DNA of 30,543 bases, from positions 1 to 30,543 of the forward strand of contig UQVK01000038.1 in assembly GCA_900544445.1 (NCBI GenBank), written 5' to 3'. The position numbers and the translations under genes are program-made. Under the pieces are notes generated by a model. It did not search any database, was not told the origin of the DNA, and saw only the letters and a program-made list of their open reading frames with translations. This document shows positions 19,177-28,314 of this stretch, piece after piece; within the stretch, counting starts at the first letter, position 1, and the number at the start of each line of letters is the position of its first letter. Origin of the DNA: an uncultured Lachnospiraceae bacterium. GTDB taxonomy: Bacteria > Bacillota > Clostridia > Lachnospirales > Lachnospiraceae.

Positions 19177-19860
19177 TTATCTTTCCAGAATTACAAGGAG
19201 CGTTCCGTTTTTCACGGTGACGCTTCCCGCTTTGCCGATAAACTCATTGCTCACTCCCACCGGAAAGGCGTTGGTCACCACCGCCTCGTCCAGCAGATAT
19301 TTCATATTCCGGATGGTTACCCCTTCCGCCCTGTCCCCCAGGGAAAACAGGGAAAGGAAGCCCCGCTCCTTTTCATCAAAGGTGACGGTCTCATTGCGCA
19401 GAAGGAAAACCGTTTCTTCCGCTTCCATCAGGCGGCCTGAAGCGCCATGCTCCTTCAGGTAGTTCAGGCACTGCATGTTGGCGATGGTGTGGGAAAGCCG
19501 TTTTCCCTGAGCCGCCGCGTAAAGATCAAAAGAGACAAAGCCTCTCTTCAGCCCCTCCTTCATCGCAGCCAGCATGTCCGTATCATCCTTTATGACCGGA
19601 AAAATCTGCACTCTGTCCGGCTGCTCACGCCGGAGAGCCTCCACATGTCGTCTGTTTTCCTCATCCAGAGAATCAAAATCACCCAGGATCAGATCCGGCT
19701 CCACGCCAAGCTGCCTGCAGTGCGCGTATCCGCCGTCCGCCGCAATCACAAAATCCTCCGGCCTCACGGGAATGGCGTCCACCGTAAGCTCTCCCGCGCC
19801 GATAATGATACAGATTCCTGTTCTCTGTCCGGTTCTGTTTTCCGTTATGATTTCTGCCAT
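19177..19860 (-). CDS. thiN: Thiamine pyrophosphokinase
   Basis: Transfers pyrophosphate from ATP to thiamine to give thiamine diphosphate, in the cytoplasm. From the ATG at 19860 (GAGG six bases upstream) it has 227 residues; in-frame ATGs at 19872 and 19890 are also possible. Core motifs are FVIAADGGYAHCRQLG, PDLILGDFDSLD and the KDDTDMLAAMKEGLKRG block. The family usually has RLDH before TLAN; here the sequence reads RLSHTIANMQ, with Ser in place of Asp, which could affect substrate binding. The C-terminal thiamine-binding beta domain looks complete (FLSLFSLGD, GVSNEFIG). It follows a MATE gene by 100 bp on the same strand. No TPP riboswitch was seen. Confidence 0.9.
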   Translation of the reverse strand: MAEIITENRTGQRTGICIIIGAGELTVDAIPVRPEDFVIAADGGYAHCRQLGVEPDLILGDFDSLDEENRRHVEALRREQPDRVQIFPVIKDDTDMLAAMKEGLKRGFVSFDLYAAAQGKRLSHTIANMQCLNYLKEHGASGRLMEAEETVFLLRNETVTFDEKERGFLSLFSLGDRAEGVTIRNMKYLLDEAVVTNAFPVGVSNEFIGKAGSVTVKNGTLLVILER

Positions 19861-19960
19861 GTTTTTCCTCATTTTGATCCTCATCTCCACGCTGTTGCTC
19901 TGTTTCTCCTTTTCCGGCCCGGCGCCGCCCGCTTCTTTCCGGCCGGACTTCCCCCGTCTC

Positions 19961-21367
19961 TCAGGGTGCCGGTTCTTCCCTGACCAGATCCCTCCTGCTC
20001 CATTTCCCGGTCAGATACCGGACGAAGGAGATCAGAAAATTCACCGTCCAGCCCGCGGGTACCGCATACCACACGGCGGCAACGCCGATGACAGGGGCGA
20101 GAAGAAAGGCTCCCGCCACGCGGATCGTCAGGTTGACCAGATTGGCGCAGGTGAATACCACCACATCTCCGGCCCCGCGGAGCACGCCGTCCGTAATGGC
20201 CTTCAGACCGATGCACACGAAGAAAAATTTCAGGAAGGACAGATAGGCATATCCGGTTTCAAAAGCCTCTCCCGTTCCCCCGGTGTCCAAAAAGGCCCCG
20301 ATCACCGATCTGCCGGAAAGCGACAGAATGAGCAGGATCACCACGCCGAAGCCCGCCACAATGCCCCATGCGGCCCGGTATCCGGCCTTCACCCGCTCCG
20401 GTTTTCTGGCTCCCATGTTCTGGGCCGTGAAGGTGGAGACCGCATTTCCTGTGGAAATCATGGGAACGATGCAGATGGATTCGATCCTGGTCCCCGCGGA
20501 GTATCCGGCCAGAACGGAGGAGCCGAAACCGTTTACCACGGACTGCACCAGCAGCATGCCGATGGATACGATGGACTGCTGAAGAATGGAGGGAATCGCG
20601 ATCCGGACCATGGACGCCAGAATTCCCGTATCATATTTTGCAATCCTTCCGTCCGCCTCAAAGCCCTTCAGCCTGCGCATCAGCAGGAGGAAGGAAAGAA
20701 TGGCCGCCAGCCCCTGCGCCATCACGGTAGCGATTGCCACTCCGGCCACGGCCATTCCGAAGGAAATGACAAACCACAGATCCAGCACCACGTTCAGCAC
20801 GGACGAAAAAATCAGAAGCCCCAGCGGCGTTCTGGAATCTCCCAGCGCATTGAACATGGATGAAAGAATATTGTACATGAACAGAAAAGGCATGCCCAGG
20901 AAATAGATTCCCAGGTAGGTTCCCGCCGCGTCCAGAATGTTTTCCGGCGTATTCAGCCAGACCAGGATCTGCCGGTTCATCACAAATCCGAACACACCGA
21001 GAAAAATCCCCACGCCGAGGAAGGTGATAAGCGTCGTATAAACCGAGGTTTTCATCCGGTCAAAACGGCCGGCCCCAAGATACTGGGAGGTAATCACCGA
21101 AGCGCCGATTCCGCCGCCGATGGCGATCATCACGAACACATTGGTCAGGGAATAGGAGGCACCGACCGCCGCCAGCGCGTCCTCTCCCACAAACCGTCCC
21201 ACGATGATGGAATCCGTCATATTATAAAACTGCTGAAAAAGGTTTCCCAGAATCATGGGCAGGGCGAATAGGAACAGCCCGATTCCCGGCGAGCCCTCCA
21301 GCATGCTTCTTTTTTTCCCTTTTCCGTTTTCCGCCGCGGCAGAGGACGCCGCATGTGTCTTTTCCAT
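19961..21367 (-). CDS. MATE family efflux transporter
   Basis: Membrane antiporter of 468 residues, normal length, with about 12 hydrophobic segments after a hydrophilic start (MEKTHAASSAAAENGKGKKR). Typical MATE landmarks are LFALPMILGNLFQQFYNMTD (residues about 31-50), VGRFVGEDALAAVGASYSL, the SMFNALGDSRTPL loop, and in the second half FTAQNMGARKPERVKAGYR and ITDGVLRGAGDV. AAGGAAAAG precedes the ATG. It probably exports cationic drugs or metabolites with Na+ or H+; no specific substrate can be told. It may be co-transcribed with thiN downstream. The 200-bp stretch to its right holds only a weak possible promoter and the terminator of the next unit. Confidence 0.92.
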   Translation of the reverse strand: MEKTHAASSAAAENGKGKKRSMLEGSPGIGLFLFALPMILGNLFQQFYNMTDSIIVGRFVGEDALAAVGASYSLTNVFVMIAIGGGIGASVITSQYLGAGRFDRMKTSVYTTLITFLGVGIFLGVFGFVMNRQILVWLNTPENILDAAGTYLGIYFLGMPFLFMYNILSSMFNALGDSRTPLGLLIFSSVLNVVLDLWFVISFGMAVAGVAIATVMAQGLAAILSFLLLMRRLKGFEADGRIAKYDTGILASMVRIAIPSILQQSIVSIGMLLVQSVVNGFGSSVLAGYSAGTRIESICIVPMISTGNAVSTFTAQNMGARKPERVKAGYRAAWGIVAGFGVVILLILSLSGRSVIGAFLDTGGTGEAFETGYAYLSFLKFFFVCIGLKAITDGVLRGAGDVVVFTCANLVNLTIRVAGAFLLAPVIGVAAVWYAVPAGWTVNFLISFVRYLTGKWSRRDLVREEPAP

Positions 21368-21519
21368 TGGCTTTTCCTTCTTTGTATGCTTCAGATAAAT
21401 ATGCTTTTCTATTTTATCAATTTAATCCGGATTTGAAAAGATGTGTAAAACCAGATCAGAGAGAACTTTTTCGTTTTCTGACAGAAAGATTGATAAGCGA
21501 ATCAGAATCAAAGAAAATG

Positions 21520-21567
21520 CAGGCTGTTTGGAAAGTCTCCTTTCCCGTTTTTTTCGTCTGCAGCCTG
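21520..21567 (-). terminator. Possible terminator of the AbiE toxin gene
   Basis: CAGGCTG (21520-21526) and CAGCCTG (21561-21567) can pair around an inner GGAAAG/CTTTCC hairpin (21530-21545). On the minus strand CATTTTCTTTG follows. It begins right after the toxin stop codon. The T run is interrupted, so strength is uncertain. Confidence 0.45.
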
Positions 21568-21568
21568 T

Positions 21569-22478
21569 TCAGGCAAACATGCCTCCGGCGGCAATCCGCT
21601 TCAGAGCGGTAACAGCGGTATCGTAATCCACTTCCTCTTCCAGAAGCCTTTCCGTGAGATTCCTGTAATCCTCCCGGTAAGCCTCATTTCGGACGATCTC
21701 TGAAAGGAGTGCCGGAACATTGACTCCATCCTTTGCCGACGGGCAGATGGGCGATGGCTTTCTGACGGATCGAACCTCCTGAACCAACGCGTGAAAGGTG
21801 TCATCCTGCCTTACCAGAGGAAGCAGCTTATAAATATCGTAGAGGTGCCGGGAATGCTTTCTGACCCGGTTCTGAAGATAATAATCGCACACCGCGAAGA
21901 CCTTGTCCACAAGCGTCCGGTCAAGCCCCTGTACCTTCATGCAGAAGGCGTTCAGGTCATATCTTTTGAGAAGCTCCGGCGCTTCCGCTTTTAACATATC
22001 GCCGATCATACTGTCTACCGGCATGATGACGGTGGGGAAGGAACACGCCGTAAAGGAAGTCTCCAGTATAATGACAGAGCTTACCGGACTAAAGTCCGAT
22101 GAAAAAAACAGATTCATATGCAATTTCATATCTGTTATAGTCTCTTCGGCTTCTCGTTTCTTCCAGATTTAAAATATTCAACTCCAGTTTCCGTACCACA
22201 TCTACGAGCGAATATTTCATCTTTTTCTTTTGTCCCTGAGATAGCGGAATGTCTGTCGTAAGATCGATGTCCTCAGAAAATCGCTTTATTACCCCATAAC
22301 ATTTTGACAGGGACGTGCCTCCCTTAAAGACCGAAAATGGAAGGCTTTCCGATATTCCACGTAAAATCATGGAAACGTAATAATCCTTTTCAACTGCCTC
22401 TGCAACGAATCCCGTATCCTCTGCGGTACGAGCCGCCGCTTCTTTAAACTCTTCCCTGTTCTTGTGCAGATACTCCAT
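21569..22478 (-). pseudogene. AbiEii-type toxin (nucleotidyltransferase), frameshifted in a T7 run
   Basis: Toxin of an AbiE type IV toxin-antitoxin system; such proteins are nucleotidyltransferases that inhibit growth, in at least some cases by modifying tRNA. The start is ATG 22478 (AAGGAGG eight bases upstream). The first frame gives the catalytic N-terminus, with FKGGTSLSKCYGVI and FSEDIDLTT (Gly-Ser and Asp-x-Asp motifs of the polymerase-beta fold). It ends ESVFFIGL at a stop near 22089. The C-terminal half continues in the +1 frame (SSDFSPVSSVIILETSFTAC and on to 21569). The change falls in seven Ts of the coding strand (22102-22108 on the given strand, as A). Removing one T restores about 302 residues, the normal length. 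The rest looks intact, so this is a fresh lesion, phase variation, slippage or a sequencing error. Confidence 0.85.
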
Positions 22479-23088
22479 CCAATAATCCTCCTTCGTATAA
22501 ATTTCTGTAAAGCTTATCCGGGTACAAAGGAAGAAACGGTTCCAGATCATCAAAATACAGCGAGCAGGCACGCATATAGGCCAGCAGTCTTTCTGTCAGA
22601 CGCTTTCCTTCCAGTTCAGAAACCATATCCACGTCCTTCATCAGATCAAGAAACTGCAGCGCCCGGAAATTATCCTCATTGATTTCCGTTCTCGGTCTGC
22701 GCAAAATGACCCTGGTCTTTGCAACCGTTATCTCTCTGTATTCTCGTGATGCTTTATTGGTTACAATTTCATATATCATTGGAACCTGCGTGGTGAGTCC
22801 AAGCTGATTTGCAAACAGGATTCCACTCTGATATCCGCATCTCTTTTCCCCCTCCCTAAGATATTTATCATTTAAGACCTGCTCCACCGAAAGAGTAGAA
22901 CCGGATTTAAACACGCTCTTTTTGGGAATAAAGTAAATTCCGGTATCATAGCGCTTCAGCAGACCGGCGTCAGTAAGTCTCTTGACCTGCTGACGCAACG
23001 TATTTTCCGACATTCCTTCCACCTTCAACCGGGAAATATAAATCGGAACATTTTCCCCATAATTTTCTTTTAAATATTCATATAACAT
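22444..23088 (-). CDS. AbiEi-type antitoxin / transcriptional regulator
   Basis: Antitoxin of 214 residues, encoded upstream of and overlapping the toxin gene by 35 bp, the usual AbiE order. A winged helix-turn-helix fills residues 1-60 (VPIYISRLKVEGMSENTLRQ, then VKRLTDAGLLKRYDTGIYFI). The C-terminal part has the RVILRRPRTEIN strand region and a helical end typical of AbiEi-like proteins (possibly the group called DUF6088; from memory). In this family the antitoxin binds its own promoter and represses the operon. The frame is intact. GAGG lies before the ATG and a near-consensus promoter upstream. If the toxin is truly dead, the antitoxin has no partner here. Confidence 0.87.
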   Translation of the reverse strand: MLYEYLKENYGENVPIYISRLKVEGMSENTLRQQVKRLTDAGLLKRYDTGIYFIPKKSVFKSGSTLSVEQVLNDKYLREGEKRCGYQSGILFANQLGLTTQVPMIYEIVTNKASREYREITVAKTRVILRRPRTEINEDNFRALQFLDLMKDVDMVSELEGKRLTERLLAYMRACSLYFDDLEPFLPLYPDKLYRNLYEGGLLDGVSAQEQGRV

Positions 23089-23131
23089 TTCTTATCCTCG
23101 TAATATTTTTGAAGTTTCTTTTTTCACTTTT

Positions 23132-23160
23132 ATTATAATCTATCAAAACACATCCGTCAA
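23132..23160 (-). promoter_or_regulatory. Promoter of the AbiE operon
   Basis: The minus strand has TTGACG (23155-23160), a 17-bp spacer and TATAAT (23132-23137), 44 bp before the antitoxin ATG. It is one of the best promoter matches in the window, in line with self-repression by the antitoxin. Confidence 0.8.
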
Positions 23161-23265
23161 TCAGTAAAATACCTGTATCCTGAACGGTCATCCTTCTGCA
23201 TATGTTCAGATGCAGCGACAAAAAACATTTCCTTTTTCCTTTTCATGAGCTATACTTCTTTATAG

Positions 23266-23295
23266 TTGTCCGAAATACCATTTCCGGCCTAGTAT
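23266..23295 (+). promoter_or_regulatory. Possible promoter of the decayed ABC exporter pair
   Basis: TTGTCC (23266-23271), an 18-bp spacer and TAGTAT (23290-23295), 25 bp before the start codon. It is a moderate match. Confidence 0.45.
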
Positions 23296-23319
23296 ATCTC
23301 AAAGCGCAAAGGAGCAGCC

Positions 23320-24929
23320 ATGAAAAAATTTCTTTTTCTTCTTATAAAAAAGTACCGTGTAACAGTCCTCCTGTTACTGATCCTCGCGTTGAGCTGCGGT
23401 ATCCTTGCCCCCTTCATCACTTCCACGGAATCAGAGATCATCAATATGGTCATCCGCCGTTTTTCAGAAGGGCGTTTTCAGGCGGGTTTTGTCTCCTCTC
23501 TTATCCTCCTTGCGGCCCTGTATCTTCTGTCCGCTCTTCTTCCGTCCTGTATGCAGTTTCTGGAAAGTCTTCTGGCGCCCAAAATTGACAAAACCGCCAA
23601 AGAACTGCTGTTTGCAGGCATACACAGTCAATCCTATGAGAATTTGGAAACACCGTCCTTCCGGGATCTGTGGAACCGGGTTACTGGAAAACTGGATGAC
23701 AGGCTGAACGAGCTGCTTCCTGCTATCCTGGGTCCTGTACATGAACGACATCATGAACAGCAAGGCTTTCGCTGCAGAACGGAAGCTGTTCGGCTTTACT
23801 TCTTTTATGAATGACAAACGAACCGCCTACATGTACGAACAGAGGGAAAAACAGAAAAGAAACGATTTTATTTTCGCTCTTCTTTCCTCCACGGTTGAGG
23901 TATCCGGATACATCGCCACCATCGTCATTATGCTGCTGATGTTTCCCGGACTTATGCAAAAACCATTTCCATCGGCTTTTTCATCTCCTTTGCGAGAGCC
24001 GCCCTGACCCTGAACAATGCCATGCAGTATCAGGTCAAAAACAGGCTGGACATCCTCGCTCAGCACCGGCTCTTCTGGAAGGAATACTGGACAGCTGCCG
24101 GCATAAAAGGCCAGTCGGAAGAAAGTTATGGCAGTTCAGGAACAAAGTGCGGCAGTTCTTCCTGTGGGGAACCGTTTCACACTCTGGAGTTTTGCGACGT
24201 TTCCTTTTCCTACCCCAACGGTACGGCGGTCCTGGAACACGTTTCCTTTCAGCTGAAGGCCGGAAAACATTATGCGCTGGTCGGTGAAAATGGAAGCGGC
24301 AAATCAACCATTGTCAAGCTGATACTGGGGCTTTATTCTCCTACCTCCGGGAAAATTCTTCTGAACGGAAGGGATATTTCTCAGATTTCAGCCGGGGTAC
24401 TTTCTGACTGTTTTTCCGTCGTTTTCCAGGACTTTTCCCGTTATGCGGTCTCCCTGGAAGAAAATATTTCTCTGGGAAGGCCTGTGAAAAGGATCTGCTC
24501 GATGGCATTCTGCGTCGTGTTGGACTGGACGGCGTCGTTGCAGGGCTTCCTGAAGGAATTCGGACACATCTTGGGAAAATAGAAAAGGACGGCGTTGATC
24601 TTTCCGGAGGAGAATGGCAGAAAGCCGCTATTGCACGTGCCATGTATCAAAACGGCGAATTCATGATTCTGGACGAACCCACTGCCAGCATGGATCCGAT
24701 CGCGGAAAGCAGGATGTACGCTCAGTACGACCAGCTCATGCAGGGAAAAGGAACCCTCTTCATCTCGCATCGGCTGGCTTCCGCCACGCTGGCAGATCAG
24801 ATTCTGGTTCTGAAGGATAAAAAGATATGGGAAACCGGAACGCACCAGGAGCTTATGGCGCGTAAAGGACATTATTTCACCATGTTTTCCGCCCAACGGA
24901 AATGGTATTGGAAAGGAGGCGAGGCCTAA
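23320..24929 (+). pseudogene. ABC exporter half-transporter, decayed (three frame changes and a deletion)
   Basis: Remains of a membrane-plus-ATPase exporter. It is read in four stretches. 23320 to about 23735 holds the N-terminal helices (MKKFLFLLIKKYRVTVLLLL). About 23735-23960 begins YMNDIMNSKAFAAERKLFGF. About 23965-24485 runs from TISIGFFISFARAA through Walker A GENGSGKST. About 24485-24929 reads KDLLDGILRRVGLDG through signature LSGGEWQK and Walker B FMILDEPTASMDP. Compared with its partner downstream, about 65-75 residues (helices 3-4) are missing at the first junction, so that lesion is a deletion of about 200 bp. The other two are small shifts near AAAAA (about 23960) and GAAAAGG (about 24486). 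The ATG and ribosome binding site (AAAGGAG) remain, as does the end, which overlaps the next start. It cannot make a working protein. Confidence 0.9.
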
Positions 24930-26719
24930 TGACAGGAAATGAAAAAAAACAGGCTGACTTCAGCCTCATGAAGGTTCTTCTTGCCACCTATACCATTTTT
25001 TTCCGCCAGAGCGGAAAAGGGGCGCTGAAAATTCTTTTTCTTTCGTTCCTTCCGGCTCTCGTTTCTCCGGTCAAGGTGATCTGTGAAAACCGTCTGTTTG
25101 CGGAAGCGGAAGCGGTCAGCCGCTCCGGCGAAATGCTTCTGAAGGATTTTCTCTGGTTTCCGCTCCTGGTCTTTCTGCAGCTTCTCTATGTCGCCGTATA
25201 CTCCGTTTACCGAAGCAACATTAACTATGTGGGCAGTGAACTGGAAATCATTCTGCAGAATAAACTGAACGAAAAAACCGGCAGTCTGGATCTGAAAACC
25301 TTCGAACAGCCTCAGCTTTATAAAAAGATCGAACTGGCACGAAATGTATCACGGGATCTGAGATTTATGACCATGATGTTCGTCTCTGAAATTTTTGTCT
25401 ACATTCTGACGTTCGTTTCCGTTTCGGGCATCATAGCCAGCTACCATTATTCTCTCATCCTGTTAAGTCTGTTCGCCGTCCTGCCCGACATCGTCACCAA
25501 AATTCTTCAGGCACGCGACCAGTATACTGCCATGGACCGTCTGCAGGAGGCGCAGAGAGGGAAAAAATATTTTGAAGAAATCCTTTCCGGCATGCAGTAT
25601 CAGAAGGAAGTACGCGTCTATCGGAGTGAAGACTTTTTCCGGGAAAAATGGAACAGAAAGCACCGCCTCTTTTCTGCGGAAAAGAGAGCGCTGGCTGTTC
25701 ATCAATTTAAGCGGAATCTGATCAGTGCCCTGTCCGCTGGCTTTACCGCATTTCTTTCTCTGCTCCTGTGTCTCTGGCTGGTTATGCACGGGGAAATTGA
25801 AATCAGCGAGTTTGCCGCTTCTCTGAATGCCGTCATCCTGCTGAAAGCAAATTTTATGCGGATCTTATATCTCGGACTGTTCAGCCTGAACTGCGGACTG
25901 AAGGGGAAATATTATTACGAGGTGTTACATTATCCGGCAAGATGCGGCGGCGAAAAGGCTGTCTCTCTCTCGCAGGGAATCCGGATGGAACATGCTTCCT
26001 TTTCCTATACGGAAGACCGGACTGTTCTGAACCGCATCAGCTTCCATATAGAACCGGGAAAAACTGTAGCGGTCGTGGGACAGAACGGCGCTGGAAAGTC
26101 CACCTTTTCCAAACTGCTTCTCGGTCTCTATCTTCCTGATCAGGGACAGGTTCTGTATGATGGCACCGATGTACGCTCCATTCCAGAAAAGGATCTGTAT
26201 TCCCGCTCCTCCGCTGTTTTCCAGGATTTCTGCAGATATCAGTTTTCCGTTGCTGAAAACATTTCCTTTCAGGAAAGCAGGGAACATCAGGACCGGGGGA
26301 AAATGCTGAAACTTCTGTCCGATCTTGACCTTTCTCTTCCATGCGGCGGCCTTTCTCAGGAAGCGCTGGATGCACAGCTTGGCGTGGAATTCGGCGGCAT
26401 GGAACTGTCCGGCGGAAACTGGCAGAAACTGGCAATCGCCCGTGGGCTTTACAGACCCCATTCCTTCATCGTTTTTGATGAACCGACTTCGGCAATCGAC
26501 GCGTTGACAGAAGAAAATATCTACCATGAAATCCTTTTTCATGACCACAGCAGTATGAAGGTGTTTATCACGCATCACATGAGTACCGCCGCTTCAGCTG
26601 ATTTTATCGTGGTCCTTGATCATGGAAAAATCGTGGAATCCGGTACACATGCAGAGCTGATGGCCCGAAAGGGCTTATATGAAAAGCTCTGGACTTCTCA
26701 GGCGCAGTGGTATCAATAG
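24929..26719 (+). CDS. ABC exporter half-transporter (intact partner of the decayed gene)
   Basis: Membrane-ATPase fusion of 596 residues from ATG 24929 (GGAGG nine bases upstream). The ATG shares one base with the stop of the decayed gene (TAATG), which points to coupling when both were intact. Hydrophobic helices occur up to about residue 315. The ATPase domain shows Walker A GQNGAGKST, the Q-loop AVFQDFCRYQ, the signature LSGGNWQK, Walker B FIVFDEPTSAID and the H-loop ITHHMS. LSGGxWQ signatures of this sort are frequent in clostridial peptide or lipid-type exporters found as pairs. No precursor peptide or modification gene is nearby, so the cargo is unknown. With its partner ruined it can act only as a homodimer or is on its way out. 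Confidence 0.87.
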   Translation: MTGNEKKQADFSLMKVLLATYTIFFRQSGKGALKILFLSFLPALVSPVKVICENRLFAEAEAVSRSGEMLLKDFLWFPLLVFLQLLYVAVYSVYRSNINYVGSELEIILQNKLNEKTGSLDLKTFEQPQLYKKIELARNVSRDLRFMTMMFVSEIFVYILTFVSVSGIIASYHYSLILLSLFAVLPDIVTKILQARDQYTAMDRLQEAQRGKKYFEEILSGMQYQKEVRVYRSEDFFREKWNRKHRLFSAEKRALAVHQFKRNLISALSAGFTAFLSLLLCLWLVMHGEIEISEFAASLNAVILLKANFMRILYLGLFSLNCGLKGKYYYEVLHYPARCGGEKAVSLSQGIRMEHASFSYTEDRTVLNRISFHIEPGKTVAVVGQNGAGKSTFSKLLLGLYLPDQGQVLYDGTDVRSIPEKDLYSRSSAVFQDFCRYQFSVAENISFQESREHQDRGKMLKLLSDLDLSLPCGGLSQEALDAQLGVEFGGMELSGGNWQKLAIARGLYRPHSFIVFDEPTSAIDALTEENIYHEILFHDHSSMKVFITHHMSTAASADFIVVLDHGKIVESGTHAELMARKGLYEKLWTSQAQWYQ

Positions 26720-26743
26720 GGCAATTTTAAAAAAGGAGTATAT

Positions 26744-27130
26744 ATGCTGACTTTCCCCAAAAACCTGACCGTTCCCCAGAAGCAGGCCTTTGAAAAACGC
26801 TACCGCCAGGCGGCTGCAAAGTATATTCCACGGCGCGTCGCCTATTTTCAGGCCTTCACCGGCGGAACCTATACGCGCATCACCATCCGCGGGCAGCATA
26901 CCCGATGGGGGAGCTGCTCCAGCCGGGGCACGCTCTCCTTCAACTGGCGGCTGATGCTGGCGCCGCCCCGGGTGCTGGACTATGTGGTGGTGCATGAGCT
27001 GTGCCACCTGACCCACATGGATCACTCCAAAGCCTTCTGGGGCGCGGTGGAGCGGGTGATGCCCGACTATAAAATTCATAAAAACTGGCTGCGGGAGCAC
27101 GGCGCGGAGCTGTTCGTTCTGGACACCTGA
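26744..27130 (+). CDS. YgjP-like zinc metallopeptidase domain protein
   Basis: Small protein of 128 residues with the zinc-site helix VVVHELCHLTHMDHSKAFW (HExxH as HELCH, then a third ligand histidine in the DHSKAFW segment). It also has the family block TRWGSCSSRGTLSFNWRL upstream of it. These are the marks of the YgjP/DUF45 (M48-like) group. It is shorter than the usual 170-240 residues and lacks the N-terminal extension, so only the catalytic core is present. AAGGAG lies before the ATG. It follows the ABC gene by 24 bp on the same strand, but the frame and composition (higher GC) suggest an unrelated resident gene. The physiological substrate is unknown. Confidence 0.9.
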   Translation: MLTFPKNLTVPQKQAFEKRYRQAAAKYIPRRVAYFQAFTGGTYTRITIRGQHTRWGSCSSRGTLSFNWRLMLAPPRVLDYVVVHELCHLTHMDHSKAFWGAVERVMPDYKIHKNWLREHGAELFVLDT

Positions 27131-27170
27131 ATTCTGTCTGTTCCGGCCACCTGAATTCTGTTTGTTCCGG
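27124..27170. repeat. Two tandem copies of a 23-bp sequence
   Basis: The 23-base unit at 27124-27146 recurs at 27148-27170 with one C-to-T change. It starts CACCTGAATTCTGT and ends TGTTCCGG. The first copy contains the stop codon of the metallopeptidase gene, so the repeat begins in coding sequence. It looks like a local duplication. Confidence 0.85.
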
Positions 27171-27186
27171 GCGTCTGATATTTTTG

Positions 27187-27215
27187 TTGAAACGCGCCGA
27201 AAAGAGTGCTAAGCT
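27187..27215 (+). promoter_or_regulatory. Possible promoter of azlC-azlD
   Basis: TTGAAA (27187-27192), a 17-bp spacer and TAAGCT (27210-27215), 33 bp before the azlC ATG. The -35 is good and the -10 is weak. Confidence 0.45.
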
Positions 27216-27248
27216 GTTTGAGGATTTCATTCATCTGGAGGACAGCTT

Positions 27249-27968
27249 ATGCAGAACAAAAGAACGATTCTCAAAAAGGCGCTTTTTGCCGCCTTTCCCA
27301 ACACCATTCCCATTCTGGCAGGCTTTCTGTTTCTGGGAATGACCTATGGAATCTATATGAATGTTTCCGGCTTCAGCTTCTGGTATCCCTGCCTGATGAG
27401 CCTGACCATCTTTGCGGGCTCGGTGGAATTTGTGGCCGTAAACCTCCTTCTGGGAGCCTTTCATCCCATCCAGGCGCTGGCGATGACGCTCATGCTCAAC
27501 GCCAGACACCTGTTCTACGGAATTTCCATGCTGGACCGGTTCCGCGGTCTCGGCCTGAAAAAAATCTATCTCATCTTCGGCATGTGTGACGAAACCTTTT
27601 CCATCAATTATACCGCTGAATTTCCGCCGGACGTGGACCGGGGCTGGTTCATGTTTTTTGTGACCCTGCTGAACCACCTGTACTGGTTTGCGGGCGCGAC
27701 CCTGGGCGGCATCTTCGGCTCCTTCATCACCTTTAATACGGAAGGGCTGGATTTCGTCATGACCGCCATGTTTGTCGTCATTTTCCTGGAGCAGTGGCTG
27801 AAGGAAGAACGGCATGAAAGCTCCATTCTGGGCATCGGTCTTTCCATTCTGAGCCTGATCGCCTTCGGTGCGGACGGTTTTCTCATCCCCGCCATGCTTT
27901 CCATCCTGGCCGTCCTCACTTTGCTCCGAAGGCCTCTTGAAAAAACGAAGGGAGGTGCCTGCGCATGA
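27249..27968 (+). CDS. azlC: AzlC family branched-chain amino acid exporter, large subunit
   Basis: Membrane protein of 239 residues with about seven helices. With AzlD it exports branched-chain amino acids or analogues. The family start [23 protein letters not shown] and the blocks [17 protein letters not shown] and [15 protein letters not shown] are clear, as is [16 protein letters not shown] lies before the ATG. It overlaps azlD by four bases (ATGA), so the two are made together. No regulator (AzlB-like) is next to it. Confidence 0.94.
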   Translation: MQNKRTILKKALFAAFPNTIPILAGFLFLGMTYGIYMNVSGFSFWYPCLMSLTIFAGSVEFVAVNLLLGAFHPIQALAMTLMLNARHLFYGISMLDRFRGLGLKKIYLIFGMCDETFSINYTAEFPPDVDRGWFMFFVTLLNHLYWFAGATLGGIFGSFITFNTEGLDFVMTAMFVVIFLEQWLKEERHESSILGIGLSILSLIAFGADGFLIPAMLSILAVLTLLRRPLEKTKGGACA

Positions 27969-28291
27969 CCCTCACACAGCAGCTTGTCACCATCGGCATG
28001 GTCATCCTGGGAACGGTGCTGACCCGCTTCATCCCGTTTCTGGTCTTTCCTGCCGGAAAACCCACGCCCAGATATATTCAATATCTGGGAAAAGTGCTTC
28101 CCGCCGCCGTATTCGGCCTGCTGGTCGTCTACTGCCTGCGGAATGTGAATCTCTTTGCCGGCAGTCACGGCATTCCGGAGCTTCTGGCCATCCTTGTGGT
28201 TGTCATTCTTCACCTCTGGAAACGCCAGATGCTCCTCTCCATCGCGGGAGGAACCGTCTGCTATATGCTTCTGGTTCAGTTCATCTTCTGA
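27965..28291 (+). CDS. azlD: AzlD family branched-chain amino acid exporter, small subunit
   Basis: Membrane protein of 108 residues with four helices. It carries the family motif [15 protein letters not shown] near the N-terminus and [20 protein letters not shown] in the middle. It is the partner of AzlC, whose gene overlaps its start by four bases, with GGAGG inside the end of azlC. Normal length, intact. Confidence 0.94.
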   Translation: MTLTQQLVTIGMVILGTVLTRFIPFLVFPAGKPTPRYIQYLGKVLPAAVFGLLVVYCLRNVNLFAGSHGIPELLAILVVVILHLWKRQMLLSIAGGTVCYMLLVQFIF

Positions 28292-28314
28292 TCGCATCGG
28301 CCGTCGTTTATTTG

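Noticed and set aside
19861..19960. TPP riboswitch upstream of thiN
   Set aside because: The 100-bp spacer shows none of the conserved TPP aptamer blocks I could recognise, and the gene probably shares the MATE transcript.
24929..26719. A bacteriocin or RiPP export cluster
   Set aside because: The ABC pair resembles peptide exporters, but no precursor peptide, protease domain or modifying enzyme is seen nearby.
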